Shown in pieces: positions 25,361 through 38,180 of a DNA stretch of 64,000 nt. The position numbers and the translations under genes are program-made. The notes below the pieces were generated by a model. It had not been told where the DNA came from and made no database searches. It worked only from the letters and a program-made list of their open reading frames with translations. Position 1 is the stretch's first letter, and each line of letters begins with the position of its first letter. The stretch comes from Epiperipatus broadwayi (taxonomy: Eukaryota; Onychophora; Udeonychophora; Euonychophora; Peripatidae): the NCBI GenBank assembly GCA_028023455.1, contig JAQFVV010000153.1, positions 1,746,212-1,810,211 of the forward strand, given 5' to 3'.

Positions 25361-25672
25361 CTATATACAAAATATAAAAGCAAAAAGTTTGCAATTCTAC
25401 ACTAAATATTTAACATGCAACATAATGCCAACATAAGCAATGAGATATCAAATATTTGGTTGATTTTACACTCATTATCATGATGTAGCAAACATATGCA
25501 CAGACTATAGTTTACAAAGAGAAACTCATATGTGAAAATAATAACTTGTTAAAAAATTTAATTAGTTTCCATGTCAACTACATATAAATTATAAAAGTAA
25601 AAATATTTACAATTTTGTGCTAAATATTTATCCTCAAAAAAAATGTCAACGTAAAAGCAATGACAAATGATA
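25361..25672. repeat. Diverged direct repeat, period about 218 bp
   Basis: 25361-25450 and 25579-25670 share ACTA.ATA.AAA.TATAAAAG, GCAATT or ACAATTTTG..CTAAATATTTA, and GCCAAC or GTCAACATAA..GCAATGA in the same order. Only two copies are convincing. Confidence 0.5.
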
Positions 25673-28600
25673 CATTATAATTATAATGTATTTCCAAAGA
25701 TCACAATTCATATGAACTGCATCTGTTTTATTATCATATTTATATATGAAATCTAAAATATTTTTATAATCAAGTAAATGTAAATATTAAATATAATTAT
25801 TTTAAAGTTTTTTAAAGAACTATTTGATATAAACACTAAATAGAGTAATATTGCATATTTAATTTTGTTCACTGATCCTGACTCATGTTATTTTAATTGT
25901 CCAGGTTATTAAACTATTTTTAATAATAATTATTTCTAATATTTTACTTTTTATTTTTGTTCTTAGATATTAGGTCTATTCAGAGCATAAACAAATATCT
26001 AAATTCAGTCATTCCTTGCACAATATAATGATAGTTTTTAACATTGTGTTGTCAAAAACAAAAAGTGAGTATTAATTTAATTTGAAATATTATTTTTCAT
26101 TTCAAATATCTTTTCAATATTTTTGTTGCTAAAAATAAAATATATTTAATTTTATATGTGTTAATGTTTTGTTTTTTTTAAGAAATAAAAGTGTCACCTA
26201 GGAAGCAAAAAAAATTTTGATATTAGTTGGACACTCAGATATAATTTTTTTTTATTTCTCAGTATAAATTAAATATTTGCACAGCCTTAATTCTTTCATT
26301 GCTTTCCCCAAAGTCCTTTGAATGGCTATGTTACTTGCCAGTTTCACTTTGTTTGATAGCAAAAATCTGGACTAAAATCTATTCTTACACATTAATTTTA
26401 AATTAAATGTATAAAGGTCAAAAGTGTACAGAAAAAAAAACTAGGCATGCTTTCGAGTGAAGGATCATTATTTTCAAATTAATCATTGCATGCTTAGTGA
26501 ACATATCTTTTATTTAAATCTTGTTATAAATCATAAGTTTACCATAGTGTGTTTATATAATTATTTAATTTTGTAAAATTAAATGAAATATTTATTTTTG
26601 ATAAGAATATGATATTTAGATTCAAATTTTATTTGAAAATATTTGTTTCTAGATAACTATGAGTCAAGAGAAATATAATAATGTAAAAAAAGAAAATTAT
26701 CATTGATAAAAAAAACAAAAACATATCAATAAATATTTTAGTTGTTTTTGTTTTTTGGTGAGTTTTTTTTTTTTTTTTCATCATTTTATTTTATAATTAT
26801 AAGTGGAATTTAGATTTTAAAGAAACATTCATTTTTAATAATAAAAATGGAATGGAAATAAATTGTATCTTGTTTTTTGTTTCCCAAAGCTAAAATAATA
26901 TCTATTATTCTGAGTATGTATTTTAGTTTATTACTTATATATATATATTTAAAAGCTGATAAATTATTTTAGAAAACACTTTTCATTTTAAAAATCAATT
27001 TTATTAAGGTTTATAATTGGTGTACATAATTATATAATTGTTTTAACAAAGAATATATTTTGATCTTTGGGTATTTAGAATTGACAGTGGGTCAGTCATA
27101 TACACTTATGTTTCTTATAATTTTAAAATATATATATACAAAATTGTGATAAAGAATAAAATTTAATTTATTAAAACAAAACAAATATGAAAATGCTATC
27201 AAATTGATCTTTAAAAGCTATTTGGATTTTTTATTTATTACTTTTAGAAACATTTTAACAGTAATTATTATTGAAAATAATTTTATTTTTTTTTATTATA
27301 AATTTTATTCAAATTCAAGATTATACACATAAAAAATTAAAACTAATATTTTAAACTTTGATAGTTATATTCAATCTTTTGTGAAAAGGCAAAACAAAGT
27401 ATATTCAATAAATTATGCAAATTACATTTAAATTATGGTAATAAATAGTATTTAATTTTTTTCAATTAATACATTTTTTAAAGTAATAAACATAATAAAA
27501 CTTATTAAGCCTTTTTTAGCAATTATAATTATTTGAATGTTCAAATTCATAAAAGTATTTCATTTATATGTCAAAATATGTCTATTAATTTTTTTATAAA
27601 TATATAAAAAAATAATAAACTTTCATATAGGCATTCTAGCTAATCATCTATTAACAGTCAGTAAACAAATATTAAGCTATAATTAGCTGCACTGTAAACA
27701 ATGGTGAAAAATCTTCATCATTAGCAAGCCTAGTGACTGAATAAGACCTTCTTTGTTATTTCTTACAAGGGTCTATGATAGATACCATTGTTTTTCAGTA
27801 AACTATTTAAAACATTTTACCTGAATCCTTATCTAGAAACTTAAACATAATTATAACAAGTCTTAAAATGTATAATTAGGTTTTCACATCCATAGCGTTC
27901 AGTTTGAATAAATATTTCAGTAAAATTAAATTATTTTTAGCATAACTATTATTTAAAATAGTTTTAAAATTTAAAAAATAATTATTTTAAATAATTTTAA
28001 AATATTAAAATTATATTGAGAAAAAATCTCCATATACCTTTAAAATTTTATGACCATCTGGTTAAGAAAATTTTCTTTTTTTATGCATGGGTTTCAGTGC
28101 TTCAAAAAAGTGATTAGCAATTTATTTTTGTCTGAATTTTATAAAGAGCACTTGCACTTTAGAGCTGTTTTCATTTCCTGATTATGTCTGCCATCTATGA
28201 ATAAAAATGAAAATTAAACTATGGATTTATTACTGTTAAAAAGCAATCTTGCAATAGAAATGTTCTATGCTATTACAAACTATACAATACATAATCATAA
28301 CACTAGTTCAGAATTATTGCAGAATTAACTGGATAAGAGCTAATAAAATGATTTATAATTATTTTTATATATAATTTAATGATAAAATTTAATGGTGATT
28401 TTTCTAATAATAATTTGTATGCATTTGCATATATAGTTTTAAAAAATGGAAATTGAATTTAAAATTGAAGCAAAGAATTACATTTGAAGTCACTAAAAAA
28501 TCATATAAAAATTAATGAATTCCAAGGCAAACTTGCAAGTTTTTAACAAATATACAGCAATAGGACAATTTTTAGGTAATTTTCAAAATAAGTATTTTAG

Positions 28601-30494
28601 AAAAAGAATTAACTTATGATGAGATTAAATTATTTTTTAAAAATGAAAGCATTTTGGAATTGATATGTATGATAATGCTGTATTAACATCTCTAAATTAA
28701 TTTTGGCTATTGTCTCTCTTTTTTAGTGAAAAGTATTGTATTTGCATTAACACTTTCAACAACCATCAAAATAGCCCTAAGATTTTTAATTATTTTAATA
28801 ACTTCTGGTTCTAATGCAGATATTACAAATAAGCTAAAAAAAATTGTGATACAATATACCAGCATTTCTAAAAAGTCAATGAAGATATGGATTTTTACCA
28901 TAGATTGCATTTGGATTTCAGATTAATAGTCTAAATAATATAAAAAATTAAATGTGATTGTTTGGTTATTTGGATGAAGTATAGTAAACTGTGTAAATAA
29001 TAAAGTTAATTCAGGAGGTTAAGTAAAGTTTGAACATCAAAAGTTACAAATTGAATTTTAATCCATGAACTTTAGTTTTTGAATTCATCACTCAGTGTTG
29101 TGCTAACATGGAGTAAAAAGATTGAATTATTAGTTGCTGAGGAGATCATGTGACACTGGAGCTTTAGAAATATCATGTTAAGCTTTGATTCAGAAACCTT
29201 TGGATTTTGAGACGTCACTCTACTACTGTGTTAAACAACAGAGACCAGTAGGGTTGATTATGCAATCTTTACTTGAAATGTTCCTAATCCAGTCAGAAGC
29301 AGAGTTAGTAGTGATGATTGAAACTGCAGTAAAACCATCATAAACAGTACAAGAAAGTTGAAGATTTATGCGGGCTTTTTAATCAGAGCAGTAACGCATT
29401 TTAAATATATATCAATTATACATACTTAAATAAATGGATAACCCTGCCAACGTCATCACACGCATGGGTCATAGATTTATATACGTAGCTGTATTGGATT
29501 CATGTATTTAATTGCAATGATCGCTTTTGATTATTTTAATTAAATCATTGTTTAGCAAAGTTCTAAATAGTTTTGGTATAAAATTATTCTTTAAATAATT
29601 ACTTTAGTACAATATTAATTTCTAACTTTTAGATATACTTCAATTTTAAATAAATAAACGAATAAATTAAGTCGTTTTACTCTCATACAATTTTAAAAGA
29701 AAATTAAACAGGAAGTAAAATTAAACAATTAAACTTATTAAAAACCTTCCGGGTTATCATACTTTTTTTTTTTTGTTCATATATCGAATCATTCGGTTAT
29801 AAAATTTGATTTGATTTCAATAACTTGACGGCTCGATTGCAACTCGTAGTCTAGGAATTATCTTTTTAATAAAATTTTACTAAATTAAAGTATTAAATTT
29901 ATCCAATCCTTTAATTTCCGAGATGATATCATTTTGAAAACAGTTCTGCTTTTTTTTTTTTATAAGGTTTATAAACATCTTGGGGGAAGACCTTGAGACA
30001 TTTGACTTTCTGAAATTTTTGAATGACATTAATTTTAAATGATTGCTGTCATGGTTTAAGAATTTTATGCTAACTAAAAATTCTTATTAGACTAACGTAA
30101 TTTCAAACTTAAAATAATTAGACAAATTTGAATTAATTTCAAAATACAAAAATTTTAAATAACGGTCAAAGTTTAACTTCTGAAGTACTTTTTAAAATAT
30201 TCTTGGCCAAAGAAGTAGGACAGGCACGTAGTAATAATATTGTAGATGTCTAGAATACTTCAACAAATTTAAATAGTATTAATGATATAATATGTTTTAT
30301 AACTTTATAGATGTAGCATTATTATAATAGTCCTAAATAATTATTGAAGAATAAATTGCACTGTTACATTCTTTTTTTTAGTTTGCATAAGATCCAGAAA
30401 ATCTTTTAAACCTATCTAATTCCAATTAGATTTTTTTTAAAAAGATTGCTTTATAAGTTTGTAGTCATTTTCTCTGTCCATCATTATTATTAAT
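25673..30494. other. AT-rich spacer
   Basis: Nearly 5 kb with no recognisable gene, RNA or element. A small A/T hairpin (AAAACAAAAAC ... GTTTTTGTTTT) lies at 26710-26755. The two overlapping opposite-strand frames at 28707-28926 have no motifs. Confidence 0.5.
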
Positions 30495-30860
30495 CCACTA
30501 ACCATCACATGATCACCATTCTCTATGCTTACACAAGCTATTATAACTGATGCAAAACTTTCCATACAGTTGGATTGGAAACATTATTGTGTTTTCATTT
30601 TGGACATATAGCTTTATAGTTAACTAGAAAGATAAAAAGTGGCTGCTGGAGAGTTGCATTAGATCCTAAGATCTAGGTGCAGTGCTCTCAGATCCAAGGT
30701 TCCTAAATGATGAAAGCTACAAGCTAGAAACTAATTGAGAAATATTGGCTGAATAGGCAATAGATCGGCATTTTATAAACAAACCTTCTTGTATCCATTG
30801 ATTTCTCCAGCTTGCACTAGGTGGCACTACTGTATGAAGAGTTTTGCCAACATTATTATA
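30495..30860 (+). repeat. Dispersed repeat family A, copy 3 (diverged)
   Basis: Contains the family landmarks in order: ATCACATGATCACCATT, GCAAAACTTTCCATACAGTT, TGGCTGCTGGAGAGTTGCAT, ATCCTAAGATCTAGGTGCAG, TGATGAAAGC...AGCTAGAAAC (about 30708-30731) and TATCCATTGATTTCTCC. The first C of the hammerhead-like CTGATGA box is replaced by A. It is more diverged than the copies at 15 kb and 55 kb. Confidence 0.8.
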
Positions 30861-30985
30861 TTGTTATTCCCTATAAGTCTTTTTTTTTAATAATAAATAG
30901 ACATAAAGTTTGGACTCAAAATCACTTTAGTATATCTATGTATGCTATGTTTTTTCTACCAATTAAATACAAATTATTTCTTAGT
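30861..30985. other. AT-rich spacer between family A copy and RTE
   Basis: No features; a T-tract occurs at 30881-30888. Confidence 0.5.
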
Positions 30986-30998
30986 ACATGTATTTAGA

Positions 30999-31976
30999 TT
31001 AAAGCATTGGATCATCAAGGTGTTGCAACAGCAGCAATTAGATTACATAATGATAGTAGGAAAATCAACATTGAAAAGAGTGTAAGACAGGGTGATTCCA
31101 TATCTCCAAAACTTTTTACAGCAGTGCTGCAAGAAGTATTTTGTGGATTAAAATGGGAAGCTAAAGAAGTGAAAGTAAATGGAGATTATTTAAGTCATTT
31201 AGATTTTGCAGATGATGTAGTTGTTTTTGCAAATAATGTTTTAGAGCTATAGGAAATGTTGCAGGAGTTATCAGATGAAAGTAGGACTAAAGATAAATGT
31301 TAAAAAGACTAAAGTAATGTTTAATAGATTTTCTCAAAATATGAAAATAAAGATTGATTATGATGAGTTAGAAGAAATTAACAGTTACAAATACCTTGGT
31401 CAGATTATTAATACAGATGGAAATGTAATGGATGAAATTAATCATAGAATTAAACTTGGTTGGAGTGCTTTTGGTAGGAATAACTTGATACTAAAAGGAA
31501 ATATGCCTATGTGTTTGAAAAGGAAGGTTTTTAATAAATGTGTTTTGCCAGTTCTTACTTATGGATCTGAGACTTGGACACTTAATAGAAGAGCAATACA
31601 GAGACTTCAGACCACCCAAAGAAGTATGGAGAGATGCACATTGGGAGTAACAAGAAGGGATTGAAAACGCAATGTATTGGGTAAGAGAACAAACAGGTGT
31701 TACTGACCTCATTGAAAAAATTAAAAGACTGAAGTGGAGTTGGGCTGGACATATTGTTAGAAGAGTTGATAACAGATGGATAATTGAAATTTTAAACTGG
31801 ATTCCAAGAGATTGTAAAAGACCCAGAAAGAGACCACATGTGAGATGGGTGGATGAAATAAGAAAGTGTGCAGGGGTGATGTGGAGAAGAGAAGCTAAAA
31901 ATAGGAAAAGATGGATTGAACTTGGAGAGACCTTCATCCTACAGTGGATTGATAATGGTTGTTGATGATGATGATG
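30999..31976 (+). mobile_element. 5'-truncated RTE-type LINE with 13-bp target duplication
   Basis: The 978-bp insertion is bounded by the perfect direct repeat ACATGTATTTAGA at 30986-30998 and 31977-31989. It begins inside the reverse-transcriptase domain and ends with a short GATGATGATGATGA tail, typical of RTE-clade elements, which end in short tandem repeats rather than poly(A). It encodes the C-terminal RT part described in the next entry. Confidence 0.92.
31001..31965 (+). pseudogene. RTE-like reverse transcriptase, C-terminal part
   Basis: Conceptual translation across two frameshifts. RT palm motifs visible: SVRQGDSISPKLF (motif B, about 31078-31116), DFADDVVVFANN (motif C, catalytic A-D-D, about 31201-31236), then MKVGLKINVKKTKVMF and NSYKYLGQIINTDG (thumb-side motifs), VLPVLTYGSETWTL, and the RTE-typical tail RLKWSWAGHIVRRVDNRW ... 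RPHVRWVDEIRK ... W. An in-frame TAG at about 31249, a frameshift near 31275 and another near 31660 disable it. The N-terminal endonuclease and most of the RT fingers are absent. Confidence 0.9.
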
Positions 31977-31989
31977 ACATGTATTTAGA

Positions 31990-32590
31990 GCATGTAAATA
32001 CAAAAAAGTAGAACTAATTACACATGAATGAAATAATAGAATAATAATGCTGCCACTAATTCATATATAATTTATTTCATGTAAATACTTACATTTGTAT
32101 GCTGTTCAGTGTCTATAACCATATACCATTAGCTCCAATACTTATAAAATTAGAATAAAGATCCCTAGACTACTTTTTGATTTTTGGAGACCAGGTAAGC
32201 AAGTATCCAATCAGCTGAAAGGAAACTAACAAACTACCTATTGCTATTTCAAAGATTAATCATAGTTCAGATTAGAAAACAATTCATTAATGGAATAAAG
32301 AACCATAAATGATCTAGTATTATTTTCTTGAAAGTTAAAGGTAAGCTACAGTATATATGTATATATTAACATAAATAAAGTTTCTGGAAACTCTCCCAAT
32401 GTACCTGCTCTCCAAAGATCAAAAAATAAAAATGTTTAAGAATGTTTATTCTAATTCTATAAGCTGTAGAACTAACTGTATATAATTATATCGTTTGTTG
32501 TATAATTTTATTTTAAATAAGCAATCTTATATAAATCGATAAAGAATTAACCATTCATATTTATTTAAATTTCCAATATATATATTTTTA
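31990..32590. other. AT-rich spacer
   Basis: No feature recognised in this 600-bp stretch. Confidence 0.5.
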
Positions 32591-32591
32591 A

Positions 32592-32645
32592 AAGGAGGTT
32601 ACCTTGTCAACAGTTAGAGATTGTTGATTGATATTGAGATTGTCT
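32592..32645 (-). repeat. Repeat module C, minus orientation
   Basis: The reverse complement reads CAATCTCAATATCAATCAAC, then AATCTCTAACTGTTGACAAGG and TAACCTCC. This aligns closely with 45349-45402, and its second half with 10546-10580. It is a short dispersed repeat with a conserved TTG(T/A)CAAGG(C/T)AAC core. Confidence 0.65.
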
Positions 32646-32724
32646 AAGAATTGGCTGTTTTTTAATAATATATATATAATAATATTACAAATCGATGTCT
32701 GTATTTCTTCAAAATAATATACGT

Positions 32725-34361
32725 AAATTTATAAATAAATATTTGAAAATACAGTACTTAACAGTTTATAAAAAATTTCAAATATAAAATTGCATAAAGA
32801 AAAAGAACCATTACGATTAATGATTGATTTTGGGGGTGCATTTTATTATGAAACATGTAAATTAATTGAGAAAATGTTACAGGAAATTTTTGGTTTTGGT
32901 ATGTATACAATACGTTCATCATTTGATTTCGTTGGTAAAATTAATAATGTTGTTATTGATAATTATGATGTAATTTGTACCTTTGATGTCAGTGAAATGT
33001 ACAGATCAATTGACAGAATGGCTTCTATTGAAATTATTAATAATGCATTAAAGTTAAAAAATGTTAACGTTAAAATAATAAAATTTATTGTTGAAACATT
33101 AAACTTTATTAATAAAAACATTTATGCAATTTTTAAGCACGAATTTTATAAAATGAATAATGGGTGGCCGATGGGCCTTCCTACAGTTGCCCAAATATGT
33201 AATTTTGTTATATCTACATATGAAGAAAATATTTTAAAAAAGGAAAATTATCAGAGAGAGATTATTTTATACAATCGATATGTTGATGATGTTTTTGTTT
33301 GTGGAAAGCCAAATGCTATTAATGATCTGTTTAATGAATTAAATAATATAAAGGGCTTAAAGTGGATTAAAACATATGAATATTCCATGAGTGTTCAATT
33401 TTTAGATCTCAAGATAACTAGAAACAAAGATAAACTGGATTACTATATGACTCTTAAACCAATAGCAAAAAGAGGATATATTCCATACGAATCAAAAGTA
33501 CCAATGTCACATAAAATGGCAGGTTTGAAATCCTTTTTATTTAGAAATGATAACCTTTGTAAATATGCATCAGATAAAACTAAAAATATTGAAATTTATT
33601 ATAATGAATTGTTAAATGTTGGATACAATTATGATTGTGTTTATTATACTATTAAAAAGTTTACTTCTAAATATAAAAATATTAATAATAATGTTAATTC
33701 TTCTGATAAAAAACTATGGATATCAATACCATATATTTCGAATCAACAGGCAAGTTTTATTAAGAAAATTTATAAAGGAATATGTGGTATTACATTTTAT
33801 GCACCACCTACGTTAAATAAATTAATAAACAATTCAAAAGATAAAACTCTATTGATAAATAAAAATTGTATCATTTACAAATGGACATGTAGGTGTGGCA
33901 GTAAATATATAGGTGAATTGAGGTGCACATTGGAAAAAAGAACAAAAGAGCACATATTATTATTTAAAAGGGTTCAAAATACAAGACAAAATTTTAAAAA
34001 TAATGATACTTTATCAGCTTCTGTTTTTTATGACCATAATAAATCATGTGTATATGGTTTTGATTTTAATTATAACAACATAAAAATATTGGAAACTGAA
34101 AGAAATAATAATAAAAGGAAAATTAAAGAGGCAATGTTAATTTATAAATATAAGCAAGATTTAATTAATAGGCAAGCAGCAAACGTTAAGATCACAGAAT
34201 TATGGGAAGATTGACATCGTGGAATTATGGGAAAGCTGATATTTTTAAAAGTGATAGTTGACAAAGCTACAAGTTAGTTGAAAGCCTTCTAAGTGATGAT
34301 TATACATATATTTTTTATAAACTATTAAGTACTGTATTTTCAAATATTTATTTATAAATTT
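32725..34361 (+). mobile_element. Penelope-like element between short inverted repeats
   Basis: Arms 32725-32776 and 34310-34361 (52 bp each) are complementary except for one mismatch (AACAGTTT against AATAGTTT). They flank the PLE coding sequence, whose open frame begins inside the left arm's last bases. PLEs are known for terminal repeats in direct or inverted arrangement and for extra inverted copies. Here the repeats are short, inverted and very similar. No clear flanking target duplication was found. Confidence 0.8.
32772..34214 (+). CDS. Penelope-like reverse transcriptase with GIY-YIG endonuclease (5'-truncated)
   Basis: Open for about 480 codons without a stop; the first ATG is at 32820, so the true N-terminus is missing. 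Domain order: RT fingers/palm from PLRLMIDFGGAFYYE; motif A VICTFDVSEMYRSID (catalytic D); motif B NGWPMGLPTVAQICNF; motif C RYVDDVF (catalytic D-D, about 33279-33299); VQFLDLKITRNKDKLDYY; YIPYESKVPMSHKMAGLKSF; then the GIY-YIG nuclease IYKWTCRCGSKYIGELRCTL (about 33875-33934) and the C-terminal NIKILETERNN...IKEAMLIYK. Family members move by target-primed reverse transcription, using the GIY-YIG nuclease to nick the target. Length is roughly 60 percent of a typical ~800-residue PLE protein. The uninterrupted frame implies a fairly recent insertion. Confidence 0.92.
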   Translation, partial: KISNIKLHKEKEPLRLMIDFGGAFYYETCKLIEKMLQEIFGFGMYTIRSSFDFVGKINNVVIDNYDVICTFDVSEMYRSIDRMASIEIINNALKLKNVNVKIIKFIVETLNFINKNIYAIFKHEFYKMNNGWPMGLPTVAQICNFVISTYEENILKKENYQREIILYNRYVDDVFVCGKPNAINDLFNELNNIKGLKWIKTYEYSMSVQFLDLKITRNKDKLDYYMTLKPIAKRGYIPYESKVPMSHKMAGLKSFLFRNDNLCKYASDKTKNIEIYYNELLNVGYNYDCVYYTIKKFTSKYKNINNNVNSSDKKLWISIPYISNQQASFIKKIYKGICGITFYAPPTLNKLINNSKDKTLLINKNCIIYKWTCRCGSKYIGELRCTLEKRTKEHILLFKRVQNTRQNFKNNDTLSASVFYDHNKSCVYGFDFNYNNIKILETERNNNKRKIKEAMLIYKYKQDLINRQAANVKITELWED

Positions 34362-34660
34362 ATATATATGTGTGTGTGTAGAATGAGAATTATGAGGGTT
34401 TTTTATAAAGAATTTAGATGATTTTATTAAAAGTTATAAACATTTCATTTTAATAATGTCAATTTTGTGTGAAGTACATGAGATACAGAAGTCTCTTTGT
34501 TCATTAGATGTAAAATCCAGCAACTTCATCTTGTAAGGTTATAATGAAAGTATCTTTCTTTATACTTGAGTAATTCTGAAAATAAAATCATGACTGTTAT
34601 CATAATTAATGCATTCTTGATTTTTAAAAAATTAGATTACTGCAGTTTATTTGTCTAGAT

Positions 34661-35711
34661 CAGTGATCGACAACTGATGGTTGGTTCGCAAAGAAATTTC
34701 AGATATTTAAAATTGCTAAGCTCATTTAATAAAACTTTTAAATAAAAAATTAATTTTGTTTAAGCTGTATTATTGTATGCAAAATAAACAAGAACATTAT
34801 ATTGCTAATTGATTTGTTACAAAATACTACTGTGACCTGCAAACCTCAAAGGCATTTAATTAACACCTAGTCGGTCAGCAGCATAGAAAAAGTAACAAAG
34901 TAATAATATCGAATTTTATACAATTGATTAGGCTTCTAATTGGACTATAGTGTACCCTTGGTAATTGGATGAACTAAAAATCAAAAATTTTATTAAGAAT
35001 TTTGAAGGAAAATACATCTATAAAAATTATTAAAGAATAGAATATACTATTCGTTATTAATCTTAAATAATTTTGTTGATACAAATTAGAAAATTACACA
35101 TATAAAACGTAACAAATATGCATTTATACATTCATGTATTTTTATGAAATAAAATAAACATTATATTAACAAAATATAACATAATTCTTTAACAAATTAT
35201 AAAATATGTAAATATAAAGTTAGTTTTACTTTCATATAACTCAAAATGAAAACAAATAATTTCAAAAAAACTTACATAAAAATTATATTAATATAATATT
35301 CTAATTATTTTGTCTTTTTTAGGTTCAATATTACGATCATTTAAGTATTTCTTTATATTTATGTATTTATATCTAATAAATCTGACTCCATTCACAACGA
35401 TCTACTTGTATAAAAAAAAGTTCTCACCTGTAACAACTATTAAAAATAAGTATGCTCTCGACTTGAAATAGATGCTCCTTTATGTGTTGCGGTGACATCA
35501 TTGGAGCCAAGGATTCGTAAAATAGTTTTAAACCAAGAGTACCAAATGTAGCACTAATTTTTAATATATTACTACTATTTATTATTATTTTTGTGTTAAA
35601 ATTAAAATTATAAATAAATATATATGTATATCATACTCAATGCTCATATTAAATCGTACCTTTAAAAATTATGTTAGTGATCCGCAATATTTAAAAGGTT
35701 GCTGACTACTG
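34661..35711. mobile_element. Non-autonomous hAT-like element with perfect 8-bp target duplication
   Basis: GTCTAGAT occurs directly at 34653-34660 and 35712-35719. Between them the element begins CAGTGATCGACAACTGATGG and ends AAAAGGTTGCTGACTACTG. The imperfect terminal inverted repeats, opening CAGTG/CAGTA, and the 8-bp target duplication are hallmarks of hAT transposons. The 1051-bp interior is AT-rich, has a few GC-richer phrases (ACCTGCAAACCTCAAAGG near 34835) and encodes no transposase, so it needs an enzyme in trans. Confidence 0.92.
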
Positions 35712-35719
35712 GTCTAGAT

Positions 35720-36249
35720 GATATATGATGTTCATATTGAAATTTTTAAAAGTTATTATCCCTCTTTATAATTTTCAAGTATTTTTGAGCAACATTTCAA
35801 TTTTTATGTCCTCCAATAAAAACTACAAATTTTATGATTATCTATATATAATATAATTGGTAGCTAATTTCTGAATTGTAAACTATAACACTATTAGTCT
35901 CATGGGACTAGATTCTGCATAACTCTCTTCATCAATTGTGTCAAATTTATAAACATCATTAACCACAATAATCAGTATAAGCTAAAACCTTATTTTATAA
36001 TAAGAAGATGTTAAACAACTCATAATTAATTTTATTTATTGAAATAAATAAATAAATGTCTTCATTGTTTTAAAATTCATAAGAAGTTTGAGGATTGGAA
36101 GAACCAGAATTAAACTCATTTCTCCAGGATATGATACTCTACCATTGCCTTAAACAATATTTATTCAGTGAATTATAGTGATGTTTTATTGTTTAAGTTT
36201 ATTTTAAAATGAAATAAATAAAATATTGTATATACAGAGTATTTAATGT
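35720..36249. other. AT-rich spacer
   Basis: No feature recognised. Confidence 0.5.
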
Positions 36250-36520
36250 GAATATATATATATAATACCATATACACCTTAAATAAACACTTTTCAAAAC
36301 AGTTTAATATAATACAATTTATTTCACCTTGTTTTACAGTTTCAACTGTCCAGCAGTCATCATCAAATCTCTTTCCACTCTTACCAATTTTAAGCTCTGA
36401 TGATGACTGCTGAGCAGTTGAAACTATAAGCACGGTGAAAAAAAATTCTATTAGATTAAATCTCACTGAAAAGTATTCATTTAAGTTGTATATGGTGTAT
36501 TCATTTATATATAAAGAGAA
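36250..36520. mobile_element. Foldback element with GC-richer inner stem
   Basis: The inner arms 36323-36365 and 36398-36440 share CAGTTTCAACTG..CAGCAGTC and its complement, separated by about 32 nt. The complementarity continues outward (ATACCATATACACCTT near 36267 against its complement near 36488), giving arms of about 110 bp. A 149-codon minus-strand frame runs through it but is a by-product of the structure. Confidence 0.75.
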
Positions 36521-37808
<1,288 letters not shown>

Positions 37809-38180
37809 TTGCTCTAGTGAATTTGACTTGGATTCAAAACTTTAGACTGACTCGAATTGCAGGTTGTTAGTTAAAGAGTAAAATGGAATTTAAAGTGGTT
37901 GCTATCTGAAGATGCAGTAAGTCTTCAGTAAGCAATGAGATGACACTGGAGTAGAAAGCTGTTCTTGCTCTACAATAATATTGACAGCCCTTATAAATAA
38001 AGGAAAGTCTTTTCATTTCTTACTTGTAATATAAATCATTATATTTATAAAAATTATAAAATTGATTTATTATTTTCTTATAAAAATGTTAAAATTAGTA
38101 CCTTACATTATTTATTATCTTATTAAATAAGACTTTAAGATTTCAAATACCATGTATTCTTATACCAGGAGCCTAATTGT
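37809..38180. other. AT-rich spacer
   Basis: No feature recognised. Confidence 0.5.

Noticed and set aside
31491-32003. 170-codon minus-strand open frame
   Set aside because: It is antisense to the RTE reverse transcriptase, which has clear family motifs on the plus strand.
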